From: Streptantibioticus ferralitis
GTDB lineage: Bacteria; Actinomycetota; Actinomycetes; Streptomycetales; Streptomycetaceae
Assembly (NCBI RefSeq): GCF_029223525.1
Contig: NZ_JARHTQ010000018.1
Span: forward strand, 1 to 64,000
Direction: 5' to 3'
Length of the DNA: 64,000 nt
Below, piece by piece: positions 55,320-64,000 of the stretch (position 1 is its first letter; every line of letters begins with the position of its first letter). The notes under the pieces are model-generated. The model worked only from the letters and a program-made list of their open reading frames with translations. It was not told where the DNA came from and did no database searches. A program made the position numbers and the translations under genes.

Positions 55320-55800
55320 TGAGTTTCCGGCAAGCGCAAGGCCGAACAGGCCACTTGCCCCGCCGGACACACCAGCGTGACCTGGAATCCGGTCGCGCAA
55401 GAGGGGGTCCCCAAGACCGTGGTCTCCTTCGCCGCTCTCGACTGCATCCCCTGCGCCCACCGGGATTATTGCACCAGCGCGAAGAAGAACCGCCGCCAAC
55501 TCTCCCTACATCCCAGGGAGATGACCGTGCACTCCGTCAGGCCCACGCCCAGCAGCAGACCAAGGACTGGAACGCCGACTACGCCCTGCGCGCCGGCGTC
55601 GAAGGCACCATCCGGCAGGCAACCGCCGTCACCGGCAGCCGCCGAGCCCGCTACCGCGGCTTGGCGAAAACCCATCTCGACCACATCTACAGCGCGCCGC
55701 CCTGAACCTGATCCGCCTCGACGCTTGGTGGAACGGCCGCCCCCTCGACCGCACACGCACCAGCCACCTCGCCCGCCTCGAACTCAGCCTCGCCGCCTGA
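55320..55800 (+). pseudogene. IS1182-family transposase C-terminal remnant
   Basis: Three frames in succession spell the C-terminal third of an IS1182 transposase: TWNPVAQEGVPKTVVSFAAL and the Cys cluster DCIPCAHRDYC; then ADYALRAGVEGTIRQATAV and TGSRRARYRGLAKTHLDHIY; then ALNLIRLDAWWNGRPLDRTR ending at the stop at 55800. At least two frameshifts and a missing N-terminus make it non-functional. Confidence 0.8.
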
Positions 55801-55802
55801 AG

Positions 55803-55880
55803 GAACTAACCACCAGGATCGCGCAACGACGACGCGACCGACTCGGCGGAACCCTCCACGAGTACCGACATACAGCCTGA
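55803..55880 (+). pseudogene. Integrase transposase C-terminal tail
   Basis: TRIAQRRRDRLGGTLHEYRH followed by TA and a stop is the same tail as at 45651 and near 42175. It is directly joined to the IS1182 remnant. Confidence 0.6.
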
Positions 55881-55979
55881 CCGGCGTGGATGTGCTATCC
55901 GGCGCCCACAGGCTCATGTCGACCTTCACCTGGACCTCCCGACTACCTGTCATTCGTCCGGGTGAACCTGGAACAGTAG

Positions 55980-57055
<1,076 letters not shown>

Positions 57056-57481
57056 CGCGCCTGCTCTACGCCGACTTCGACCAGAACGTGACGGCCGTCT
57101 TCGCCCAGCCGTTTCTCCTCTCGACCACCATGGACGGGCATCGGCACCGGCCCGTCACGGACTTCCTCGTGCTGCGTGAGAAGGACGTACCGCTGGTCGT
57201 GGACGTCAAGCCGCGGCATCTGCTCACGCGGCCGAAGGCGAACTTCGCACTCGGCTGGGCGCGCGAGGTGGTCCTGTCGCGCGGCTGGGACTTCGAGGCG
57301 TGGTCCGAGCCGCCGGGAGTACGCCTCCCGCTCCCGACTCGGCTTTCTGGGCCCTTGAGGGGTCCGGTCCCGCCGGATCTCGAAGTCCATCGCCACCCCT
57401 GAACTGGGGTGTTGCGACAACCACTAGAACCCGAGTGGATTGGAGGCCCCTCGCCGCGTGTGCTCGGTGCTGCCCGTTCGC

Positions 57482-58324
57482 CTACCGGTGACCGGAGTCG
57501 CGGGCCGCGCTCACGATGAGATCCGTGACCGCCTGGGGGTGGGAGACCAGGGACACGTGCGAGGAGTTGATCTCCACCGTCTTGCGCGCGTGTGCGCGCT
57601 TGGCCTCGTACCGCTCGAGGCTCGGGTCTATGGCCCGGTCCTGCCTGCCGACGAGCACGTAGACCGGCTTGCCCCGCCAGGCCGCTGCGGTGAGCTTGTC
57701 GGTGAACGCCGACTGTGCGATCGGGCGCTGCGTCGACGCCATGACGGACGCCTGCTGCTGCGGGAGGTCCTGGGCGAAGGTCGCATGGAGCTTGGCGGCC
57801 TGGAGGTACACGTCCGTGCCCGTGGTGCCGCCACCGTTGCGGAACGGCACTTGCTTGAAAGCCTTGGTGAGCGGGGCGGCCGGGAACTTGCCGGAGAGGC
57901 TGGCGAACGACTCACCCTTGTCCGGCATAATCGCGTTGACGTACACCAGTGCCTTGACGTTGTCGAGCCCGGCGGCCGCCTGCGAGATCACCTCGCCGCC
58001 GTAGGAGTGTCCGACGAGGACGATCGGCCCCTTGATGGTCTTCAGGAGGCTGTTCAGGTCAGTCGAGTCCTGAGGTATGCCGCGCAGCGTGTTGGGCGGG
58101 GCGATGACCTGGTAGCCGTCCCGCTGTAGGCGCTGCACCACTCCGTTCCAGCTGGACCCGTCGGCGAATGCTCCGTGCACGAGCACCACGGTCGGCTTCT
58201 GGCCCCCCGGAGCCTTGCCGAGGTCGTCTGCGGCGTGTGCCGGCGCCACGGTCAGGGCGGAGAGCACCGCCACTCCGAGGGCCAGTCTGCCCTCGCCTGA
58301 TCTCAATATCCCAGAGGCGGTCAT
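57482..58324 (-). CDS. Secreted alpha/beta-fold hydrolase
   Basis: The ATG at 58324 is preferred (GGAAG upstream) over one four codons earlier; the product is 280 aa. A signal peptide (LALGVAVLSALTVAPAHA) is predicted to be cleaved near residue 31. The alpha/beta-hydrolase features follow: oxyanion-hole strand VVLVHGAFADGSSW, nucleophile elbow GHSYGG with Ser107, an acidic residue in VLVGRQDRAIDP, and His in SSHVSLVSHP. The lid region is short. The family includes esterases and haloperoxidase-like hydrolases of uncertain substrate. It stands alone between IS remnants. Confidence 0.88.
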   Translation of the reverse strand: MTASGILRSGEGRLALGVAVLSALTVAPAHAADDLGKAPGGQKPTVVLVHGAFADGSSWNGVVQRLQRDGYQVIAPPNTLRGIPQDSTDLNSLLKTIKGPIVLVGHSYGGEVISQAAAGLDNVKALVYVNAIMPDKGESFASLSGKFPAAPLTKAFKQVPFRNGGGTTGTDVYLQAAKLHATFAQDLPQQQASVMASTQRPIAQSAFTDKLTAAAWRGKPVYVLVGRQDRAIDPSLERYEAKRAHARKTVEINSSHVSLVSHPQAVTDLIVSAARDSGHR

Positions 58325-58579
58325 GTGCTTCCACATCCTCGGCGTACAAGGTGAACTCGGCCTTTTCGGCGACGGAGAACAGTAAGGATCGTGCGGAAGG
58401 CGTCGGCCATAGCCGCCGCGATGCCGTATCCGGCCAGCGACGCGGCCCCGGACGGGAACCTTCGGCCTGGAAAGCGGAGAGCCGACGTTAGGTGCTAGAT
58501 CAGCTTAGCCCTGAATCGACAGCGGTCAAGCCGAGAGGTTACCCGGAGGTCGGTGAATGACACCAGCCCGCATATCGAA

Positions 58580-59080
58580 TTACTCCGCGGCTGCGAGTTC
58601 GACGGGGAAAGCGGTGTGTTCGTCGAACAACTTGTGGTACTGAAGGCAGCGGTAGAGCTGTCCGAGCATGCGATTGAAGAGATTCTTCTGGGCCGCCGCA
58701 TGCCAGTCCCCATGGTCGTCACGGCGCCTGCGATAGTGGCCTTTGGCGCCGGCTGAGGCGCTGACGGCGGAGAAGACCCATAGGTAGCCAGCATGATTGA
58801 GGCGCTCGCTCTTCACCCATCGCCGGGCGACGCTTGGCTCCTTGCCGGAGGCCCTGGTGATGGGTCAGGCGCCAGCGTAGGCCTTCAGGCCGCGCGCGTC
58901 TGCGTAGCGTTGGCGGTCGTCACCGATCTCGGCCAGCACCCGGGCGCTCGTCAACCCCGTGCCCACCTGGGGGTGCAGGAAGCCGAACCCGCCACGCCGA
59001 CGGCCGCCTCTCAGGCTCGTCCCCGGAGCGCCTTCTGGCGCGCGCTGCCCGCAGCGGCGCCGTCGCGGACCACTCGACTG
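58580..59080 (-). pseudogene. IS110-family transposase remnant
   Basis: The minus strand reads DDRQRYADARGLKAYAGA, a stop codon at 58867-58865, then PITRASGKEPSVARRWVKSE and RLNHAGYLWVFSAVSASAGA, HYRRRRDDHGDWHAAAQKNL and FNRMLGQLYRCLQ up to a stop at 58580. This is the C-terminal (transposase_20) part of an IS110 transposase with one in-frame nonsense codon and no N-terminal RuvC-like domain. Confidence 0.8.
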
Positions 59081-59190
59081 GACGTAACAGAGGTGCAGAA
59101 AGAAGCTTCCAGATTGACACTGGGGCAGGGGGACGCCGTGGGTATCCGGGCTAAATGCTGGTCTTCACAGAAAGCGACCGGAATTAAACC

Positions 59191-59256
59191 ATGGCTGATG
59201 GCACTGAGCCAACGATCACGGGCATCCACCACCTCTCCTTCACTGCCACCAACGCT
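59191..59256 (+). pseudogene. N-terminal fragment of a VOC/glyoxalase-family gene
   Basis: ATG at 59191 begins MADGTEPTITGIHHLSFTAT, the typical first beta strand of vicinal-oxygen-chelate proteins. Similarity stops after about 22 codons. It is probably a gene truncated by the rearrangement that placed the SDR gene downstream. Confidence 0.5.
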
Positions 59257-59329
59257 GCGCGTAGAGCCCACTCGGCGGCCAGAGCCTCGATGACCGTTGA
59301 ACCTGCAATACGAAAGGAAGCACATCAAA

Positions 59330-60193
59330 ATGGCAAGTGCAGCGCTCAAGAAGGTCCTCATCACAGGGGCGGGTACCGGCTTCGGATATGAAACCGCCAT
59401 GCGCTTGGCGGAAAAGGGCTTCGACGTGATCGCCGCGGTGGAGATCTACGCCCAGGTCCAGACGCTGAAGCGGCAGGCGGCCGAGCGAGGGGTAGGCCTG
59501 CAGGTGGAGAAGCTCGATGTCACCGACGACGGTGATCGCCGCAAAGCTCTCAACTGGGGTGTGGAGATCCTCGTGAACAACGCAGGAGTCGGCGAAGGCG
59601 GCTCAACAGTGGACATTCCCGCACCGAACATCCGGCACCAGTTCGAGGTCAACGTCACCGGGCCGCTGCTCCTCACTCAGGGGATCGCCAAGCAGATGGT
59701 CAAGCGCGGCGCCGGAAGGATCGTTTGGGTCTCATCCCGAGAGGGCCTGAACGTCAACCCCTTCACCGGCATCTACTCCGCTTCCAAGCACGCGGTCGAG
59801 GCGATCGCCGAAACCATGGCCTACGAGCTGCAGGAGCACAACATCGAAGTCGCCACGGTCAACCCCGGGCCATTCCTGACCGGCTTCAACGACCGGATGT
59901 TCCAGACCTGGGAGAGCTGGGAGGACGACCCGTCTCAGCGGCTTTTTGACTACTCCAAGCTCGCCTTCCCCCGAGCACAGTTCGATCCTGAAGCGGTGTA
60001 TGCGACGTTGACGTCCGTCGCTGCCGGAGAGGTCGACAGTTTCCGCAATCTGGAGCCCACGTCGATGCTAGAAGAGACCAAGCGCCTCCAGCGGGTTCCC
60101 TGGGAGCGCAAGGTCACGGATGGCCTCGGGACCCGGCATCAGGCCATCCAGCACTCCTACGAGATGCAGCCTGAGACTCCCGTCGCTGGCTGA
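59330..60193 (+). CDS. Short-chain dehydrogenase/reductase (SDR)
   Basis: The ATG at 59330 is preceded by AAGGAAG 9 bp upstream; the product is 287 aa. Classical SDR motifs are present: TGAGTGFG (12-19) for the nucleotide, NNAGVG (83-88), catalytic Ser135/136 in VWVSSREG, and YSASK with Tyr149 and Lys153, followed by PGPFLTGF. The segment between the nucleotide motif and NNAG is slightly short (DRRKALNWGVEIL), but the fold looks complete. Substrate and cofactor cannot be decided; there is no downstream operon partner, only an IS5 remnant. Confidence 0.9.
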   Translation: MASAALKKVLITGAGTGFGYETAMRLAEKGFDVIAAVEIYAQVQTLKRQAAERGVGLQVEKLDVTDDGDRRKALNWGVEILVNNAGVGEGGSTVDIPAPNIRHQFEVNVTGPLLLTQGIAKQMVKRGAGRIVWVSSREGLNVNPFTGIYSASKHAVEAIAETMAYELQEHNIEVATVNPGPFLTGFNDRMFQTWESWEDDPSQRLFDYSKLAFPRAQFDPEAVYATLTSVAAGEVDSFRNLEPTSMLEETKRLQRVPWERKVTDGLGTRHQAIQHSYEMQPETPVAG

Positions 60194-60224
60194 CCGCTTC
60201 CCAACGGACCGCAGGCAGTCCGGC

Positions 60225-60470
60225 CTGGGATGCGCTGGAGCCGATCACGGCCGGACCACGGTGATCGCTGACGGCGGTTACCGAGGCACCAGCCTGGTCA
60301 TCCCCTGTGGCCGCGAGAAAGGCCAGGCCGAAACTGCCGCCCTGGAAAGGGGAACACGACACCTCCGTAAGTTGTTGTGTGGCCGGGGAGGGCCGGGTGT
60401 GGCTGACAACGCCTTGTCGGATGTGGCTCGGTGGGAGTGGCCGCCAGGCTCTCTGGGGCACCCTGACCGC
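60225..60470 (+). pseudogene. IS5-family transposase remnant
   Basis: TTVIADGGYRGTSLVIPCGR, then EKGQAETAALERGTRHLRK, is the second catalytic Asp region of an IS5 DDE transposase, without start or the remaining catalytic segments. Degenerate sequence follows to about 60470. Confidence 0.6.
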
Positions 60471-60585
60471 TGATTGAGATGCGCGCGCCAAAGGCGTGGG
60501 CGGCGGTCACGAGGGTGACGTGGTGGTCCCAGCCGGGCCAGGATCGGCCTTCGAAGCGGTCCAGGCCCCGGTCGTGCTTAGTTTC

Positions 60586-60757
60586 TATATGTTTCTATAT
60601 GGTGGCACCGAAATTCTACCGACGTTTCACGATGCCGATATATCTACGCCTGATCGGCCACAAGTTGCAGCCTCCAAGATGCCCACTCAAACTTGTTTTG
60701 TACGTTTAAACGGTACCTGCGTCCTTTCGAGGGCAACATCTTCCACAGGAGCGTCCT
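60586..60757 (+). promoter_or_regulatory. AT-rich leader of the DJ-1/PfpI gene with repeats and palindrome
   Basis: This stretch is far less GC-rich than the rest. It carries TTTCTATATG twice in tandem (about 60586-60606) and a perfect palindrome CGTTTAAACG (60703-60712), about 45 bp before the start codon. It probably holds the promoter and a regulator site for the gene at 60758. Confidence 0.4.
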
Positions 60758-61453
60758 ATGGCCAAGATCCTGTGCGTGCTGACCGGCGCGAGCTACTGGA
60801 CACTGAAGGACGGGCACCGACACCCCACCGGGTACTGGGCCGAGGAGTTCGTGGCGCCTTACAGCGTGTTCACCGACGCCGGACACGAGGTCACCGTGGC
60901 AACTCCGCGTGGGGTCGTCCCCGTTGTGGACACGATGAGCCTGGAGCCCCGCATGGCGGGCGGCGAGGAGAACGCCCTCCGGGAGGAGGCCGTCATCGAG
61001 TCGGCGGATGAGCTGCGGCATCCCATCTCCCTCAGGGAGGTGCGCCTCGAGGACTATGACGCGGTCTACTACCCCGGAGGTCACGGCCCGATGGAAGACC
61101 TCTCGGCCGACCCCGACTCCGGGACACTGCTGCGAAAGGCACTCGCTTCCGGCAATCCACTCGGCATCGTCTGCCACGCCCCGGCTGCTCTCCTCGCGAC
61201 CCGTGACGCAAACGGCAACACGCCCTTCGCGAACTACCGTGTGACGGGTTTCTGCAACGAAGAGGAGGCCGGTGTCGGTTTCGCCGACAAAGCCAAGTGG
61301 CTGCTGGAGGACGAGCTGAAGAAGCTGCCCACCCAGTATTCGCGGGGTCCTGCCTGGGAGCCCTACACGGTCGTGGACCGCAACCTCTTCACAGGGCAGA
61401 ACCCCGCTTCCTCGGGCCCTCTCGCCAAAGAGCTCGTCAAGGTTCTGTCCTGA
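60758..61453 (+). CDS. DJ-1/PfpI-family protein (Hsp31/glyoxalase III-like)
   Basis: The ATG has CAGGAG upstream; the product is 231 aa. It has the class I glutamine-amidotransferase-like fold of Hsp31-type proteins: PTGYWAEEFVAPYSVFTDAG with a conserved Glu near 29-30, YYPGGHGPMEDL, and the nucleophile elbow GIVCHAPAALL with Cys139 followed by His140. This combination is typical of the group that detoxifies methylglyoxal or acts as chaperone or deglycase. The nearby VOC fragment and SDR gene are compatible with an aldehyde-stress function, which is inference. The DinB-like gene starts 48 bp downstream and may be co-transcribed. Confidence 0.9.
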   Translation: MAKILCVLTGASYWTLKDGHRHPTGYWAEEFVAPYSVFTDAGHEVTVATPRGVVPVVDTMSLEPRMAGGEENALREEAVIESADELRHPISLREVRLEDYDAVYYPGGHGPMEDLSADPDSGTLLRKALASGNPLGIVCHAPAALLATRDANGNTPFANYRVTGFCNEEEAGVGFADKAKWLLEDELKKLPTQYSRGPAWEPYTVVDRNLFTGQNPASSGPLAKELVKVLS

Positions 61454-61501
61454 CCGGCGGCAAGGCCAGGGGCATGTCAACTACCCTGCACCGGAGGAAC
61501 G

Positions 61502-62299
61502 GTGACCCGTGCCGGCATCGCCGCCGCGCGCTCGAGCACGGCGCACCTGGCGGAGATCATCTCCCGGGTGGACGACGAACAATGGGAGCTGCCGTCCGCG
61601 TGCGAGGGCTGGCGCGTCATCGACGTGGTGGCTCACCTCGCGGCCCTCGCCTCCGAGGCGGTGGACCCGCCGCCGCCCGACCCCTCACTGCCGAAGAACC
61701 GCGAGCGCTACCACGACCTGCGCGTCGACGAACGCCGTGGCTGGAGCCATGCCGAAGTCCTCGACGAGTGGCGGCGCAGCACCCCCCGGCAGCTGGACCT
61801 CCTGGACGCGGCCCAGGAACCGCCCGAGGCCGACGAGCCCGTCGAGGTGCCCGGACTCGGGACGTATCCGCGCCACCTCCTGGCGAACACCATGGCGTTC
61901 AACGTCTTCTGCCACCTGCGCAACGACATGCTCGCCCCCGACGGCCCGCTCCCGTTCACCCTGCCGGAACCGACCGACGGCCAGGTCGCCCCCGCCGTCG
62001 ACTTCATGCTCGCCGGCCTCCCCCAGATGCAGGGGCCCGAACTCACCGCCGCCGTCGGCCAGCCCCTCGTCCTCGATCTGACCGGGCCGGGCGCCACGAC
62101 CGTCACCATCGTCCCCGCGACCGGGCCCGACGGGCAGCTGACCGTGGCACCCGGTGCGGACGCAACGACCCGGGTCCACAGCACGGCACTCGACTTCATC
62201 GCGTGGGCCACCACCCGCAAACCCTGGCGCGACCACTGCCGCATCACGGGGGACGCATCCGCCGCGACGCCGTTCCTCGACTGCCTCAACATCATTTAG
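61502..62299 (+). CDS. DinB/maleylpyruvate-isomerase N-terminal family protein
   Basis: The GTG at 61502 follows CGGAGGAAC closely; the product is 265 aa. The N-terminal helical bundle has the family pattern W-x-L-P-S-A-C-E-G-W (near 28-37) followed by VIDVVAHLAAL with the first metal His. A second conserved segment, TMAFNVFCHLRNDM, contains another His. The C-terminal part is a smaller alpha/beta domain. Family members bind a divalent metal and many use mycothiol as thiol cofactor in actinobacteria. The substrate here is unknown. The gene is co-directional with the DJ-1/PfpI gene. Confidence 0.87.
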   Translation: MTRAGIAAARSSTAHLAEIISRVDDEQWELPSACEGWRVIDVVAHLAALASEAVDPPPPDPSLPKNRERYHDLRVDERRGWSHAEVLDEWRRSTPRQLDLLDAAQEPPEADEPVEVPGLGTYPRHLLANTMAFNVFCHLRNDMLAPDGPLPFTLPEPTDGQVAPAVDFMLAGLPQMQGPELTAAVGQPLVLDLTGPGATTVTIVPATGPDGQLTVAPGADATTRVHSTALDFIAWATTRKPWRDHCRITGDASAATPFLDCLNII

Positions 62300-62468
62300 C
62301 GGCAGGCTGCGTTATGGCCGAGTAGTCGGGTCGCCGGGAGGATCTCATTTCGGCCCTCACGCCCCCACCAGGCAACAGCCGAAGAGACCCAGACCGTCCT
62401 CGCAGCCTGGGCCGCCGCCGAAACACAACCAACCAAAAACGCGAAACACGAGGGCTACTGCTGCCCCC

Positions 62469-63881
62469 TTAGTCCGGACTCCAGATCGCCGGGGTATGAC
62501 GCTTCCGGAAGCGTTGCTCGAAACCGGCTATGAACACCGACGGCGCTGTCGACGAGGAGGACTGCTCCAGCACGCCGTCGTCGTCGACGTAGAAGATGGC
62601 GCGACCGATCGCCATTTCACCGCGCGGAACGGGTACGAAGACCATCCAGCCGACGCTGAATCGGTCAGCTACCAGCTCGGACAACGGATAGCCGGAGGTG
62701 TCCCAACCGTGGGCCTCGATGTACTGCCGCACCCGGAGGATGGCCTGCTCCTTGGGCAACTCCTGCGGTGGCATCGCGTTCGTCAGGCCGGCGAGCGAGA
62801 ACTGGTACAGGGCACCGTCGATGTCGCGACGGCCGTCGTCACCAAAGACGTGCACCAGCGCGTCGCGGGTGACGACACCCTGCTGAGCGACTGAGACCAA
62901 CATCTGCGCCGCGCGCTGCTGCTGCTCGGTCGGCCGGTCCGCGGCCAGTTTGGCCACGATGCCGGTCACGGTACTCGTGGTCCATACGCCGGGCACGGCC
63001 TGGGCACATTGCTCGGCAGGAGGCGACTCACCCCGGTACCAGCGGTCCCCTTCCCACCAGTAGCAGAACGACAGCAGGCCAGTACCGGCACGCGGGTTCA
63101 ACACCGGATCGGCGACCCAGTCCGGTGCACCCGCGAACAAGCGCGGCAGCTCTGCCCCGCCGTTGTACGCAGCATCCAGGGAGGATGCGCACCACCACCC
63201 GCCGGACAGCACCGCCCGATCACCGGGCAGTGCATACAGGGTGCAGCCACTGCGCCTTGAACTCTCGAACCAGCCGAGTGCCGGTCGGATCCTGGGACCT
63301 CTCTCCGATCCGACGGCGACGAATGCCGCCGCGATCGTTGCCCACCGTGCCCACATGAGCCGAAACGCCGGGAACTCGTTCTCGGTGAGCTCCGACCAGA
63401 CCTTGGCGGCACGGTCCGCGCGTGCCGCCTCAGCGGCCTGCCGGGGGCTGCGCTTCTGCCGATCGCGGTGGCTGACGTACGCGGCCAGCCAGACCGGGAG
63501 CCGGTCGCGGGGGTACTCGTCCAGGTCAGCCTGGTACGCCTCAGGCAGGAACAGTTGGTCGTCGGGAAACGGCTCATCACCGTAGTCGTAGTCGACCTCG
63601 ATCTCACCGGACTCGGTCATGGACAGCAGCATCCGCCACCACGGTCCATCGCTGAGCCACGCCGTTTGCTCACGGTGTTCCCGGACGAGCGCGACTACCG
63701 ACACCGACGGTTCGACCGGCGTGGACCCCTCATCGTTGAAGAAGGCAGCCCGCGCGAAGTTGGCCGAGACGGTCATCGCGAACACCGCCTCCATGTCGCG
63801 CCAACCAGATGGGCCTTCAGTCGCCAGGTGACGAGCGATGCGATGGGCCATCTCCCGCGCTTGCTCTGCTGATTCGCTCAT
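62469..63881 (-). CDS. Two-domain immunity-like protein
   Basis: The ATG at 63881 (MSESAEQ) is chosen; the frame extends 17 codons further upstream without similarity. The product is 470 aa. Residues about 1-165 resemble YezG/DUF600-type immunity proteins (WWRMLLSMTESGEIEVDYDY, then EAYQADLDEYPRDRLPVWLA). Residues about 350-465 resemble YrhB/Imm35-type domains (ELVADRFSVGWMVFVPVPRG, then AIFYVDDDGVLEQSS). The middle is unassigned and Trp-rich. Such proteins neutralise secreted polymorphic toxins. The match is by pattern only and no partner toxin is in view at this end of the window. Confidence 0.6.
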   Translation of the reverse strand: MSESAEQAREMAHRIARHLATEGPSGWRDMEAVFAMTVSANFARAAFFNDEGSTPVEPSVSVVALVREHREQTAWLSDGPWWRMLLSMTESGEIEVDYDYGDEPFPDDQLFLPEAYQADLDEYPRDRLPVWLAAYVSHRDRQKRSPRQAAEAARADRAAKVWSELTENEFPAFRLMWARWATIAAAFVAVGSERGPRIRPALGWFESSRRSGCTLYALPGDRAVLSGGWWCASSLDAAYNGGAELPRLFAGAPDWVADPVLNPRAGTGLLSFCYWWEGDRWYRGESPPAEQCAQAVPGVWTTSTVTGIVAKLAADRPTEQQQRAAQMLVSVAQQGVVTRDALVHVFGDDGRRDIDGALYQFSLAGLTNAMPPQELPKEQAILRVRQYIEAHGWDTSGYPLSELVADRFSVGWMVFVPVPRGEMAIGRAIFYVDDDGVLEQSSSSTAPSVFIAGFEQRFRKRHTPAIWSPD

Positions 63882-64000
63882 GTATGTGCCCCGTCTGGAA
63901 TCGGTGGTGGGAGGGAGGAGCGGACATGGCAAACCAGGTCAGGCATCGGGCATGGGGTGCGGACCGGGCGGTGAACGTCGAGGGTGCCGGGTGAAGACCG

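Noticed and set aside
62154-62894. Plus-strand frame crossing the end of the DinB-like gene
   Set aside because: It overlaps two better supported genes and has a shadow-like composition.

Overview
The DNA is very GC-rich, third codon positions are almost always G or C, GTG starts are frequent, and the gene families are actinobacterial. Together these point to a Streptomyces or a close relative. The window splits into a type VII secretion (ESX) locus with its regulators (about 1-31650), a block of large regulators and decaying genes (31.8-46 kb), a compact NTP-dependent conflict-system island (46.1-54.8 kb), and a tail of metabolic genes among transposase remnants (54.8-64 kb).

Type VII region: everything from 28501 down to the left edge reads on the minus strand. 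In transcription order it holds a LuxR-type regulator, eccC, eccD, eccB, a 1056-aa protein, an EccA-like AAA+ ATPase fused to a beta-helix, two small WXG100 proteins, a longer WXG-like protein, and a perfect hairpin terminator. Beyond the terminator come two large paralogous Gly/Ser-rich proteins that share a WXG-like domain, then YbaB-like, WXG100 and SseB-like proteins, and finally a giant CpnT-type protein that runs off the left edge. EccC, EccD and EccB would form the membrane channel and motor. The WXG proteins and the repeat-rich and giant proteins look like substrates. No mycosin (MycP) or EccE gene is present in the window. A second LuxR paralog and a membrane-anchored ricin-type lectin sit to the right.

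The 31.8-46 kb block contains two LAL-type LuxR regulators (one with a degenerate P-loop), a remnant of a third, a DUF3291 protein, a collapsed GMC oxidoreductase, a class II histone-deacetylase-like amidohydrolase, a small secreted protein, a short inverted-repeat (MITE-like) element, and a divergent TetR/flavin monooxygenase pair.

The 46.1-54.8 kb block is the most interesting part. A 1687-aa protein carries a kinase-like domain followed by a NACHT-type P-loop NTPase and a long helical repeat region. Downstream are a VMAP-type protein (effector-associated domain plus VMAP-C) and a SAV_2336-type vWA protein that overlaps it by 4 bp. A small membrane-anchored coiled-coil gene lies between the first and second genes on the opposite strand. 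This matches predicted ternary NTPase/VMAP/vWA conflict systems, with a kinase-NACHT protein in place of the usual MoxR ATPase. Transposase remnants lie on both sides.

The right end has an alpha/beta hydrolase, an SDR oxidoreductase, a DJ-1/PfpI-type protein, a DinB/maleylpyruvate-isomerase-like protein and an immunity-like protein. These are separated by remnants of IS110, IS5, IS1182 and integrase-type elements and a TnsA-like endonuclease fragment. No rRNA, tRNA, CRISPR array or riboswitch was recognised.
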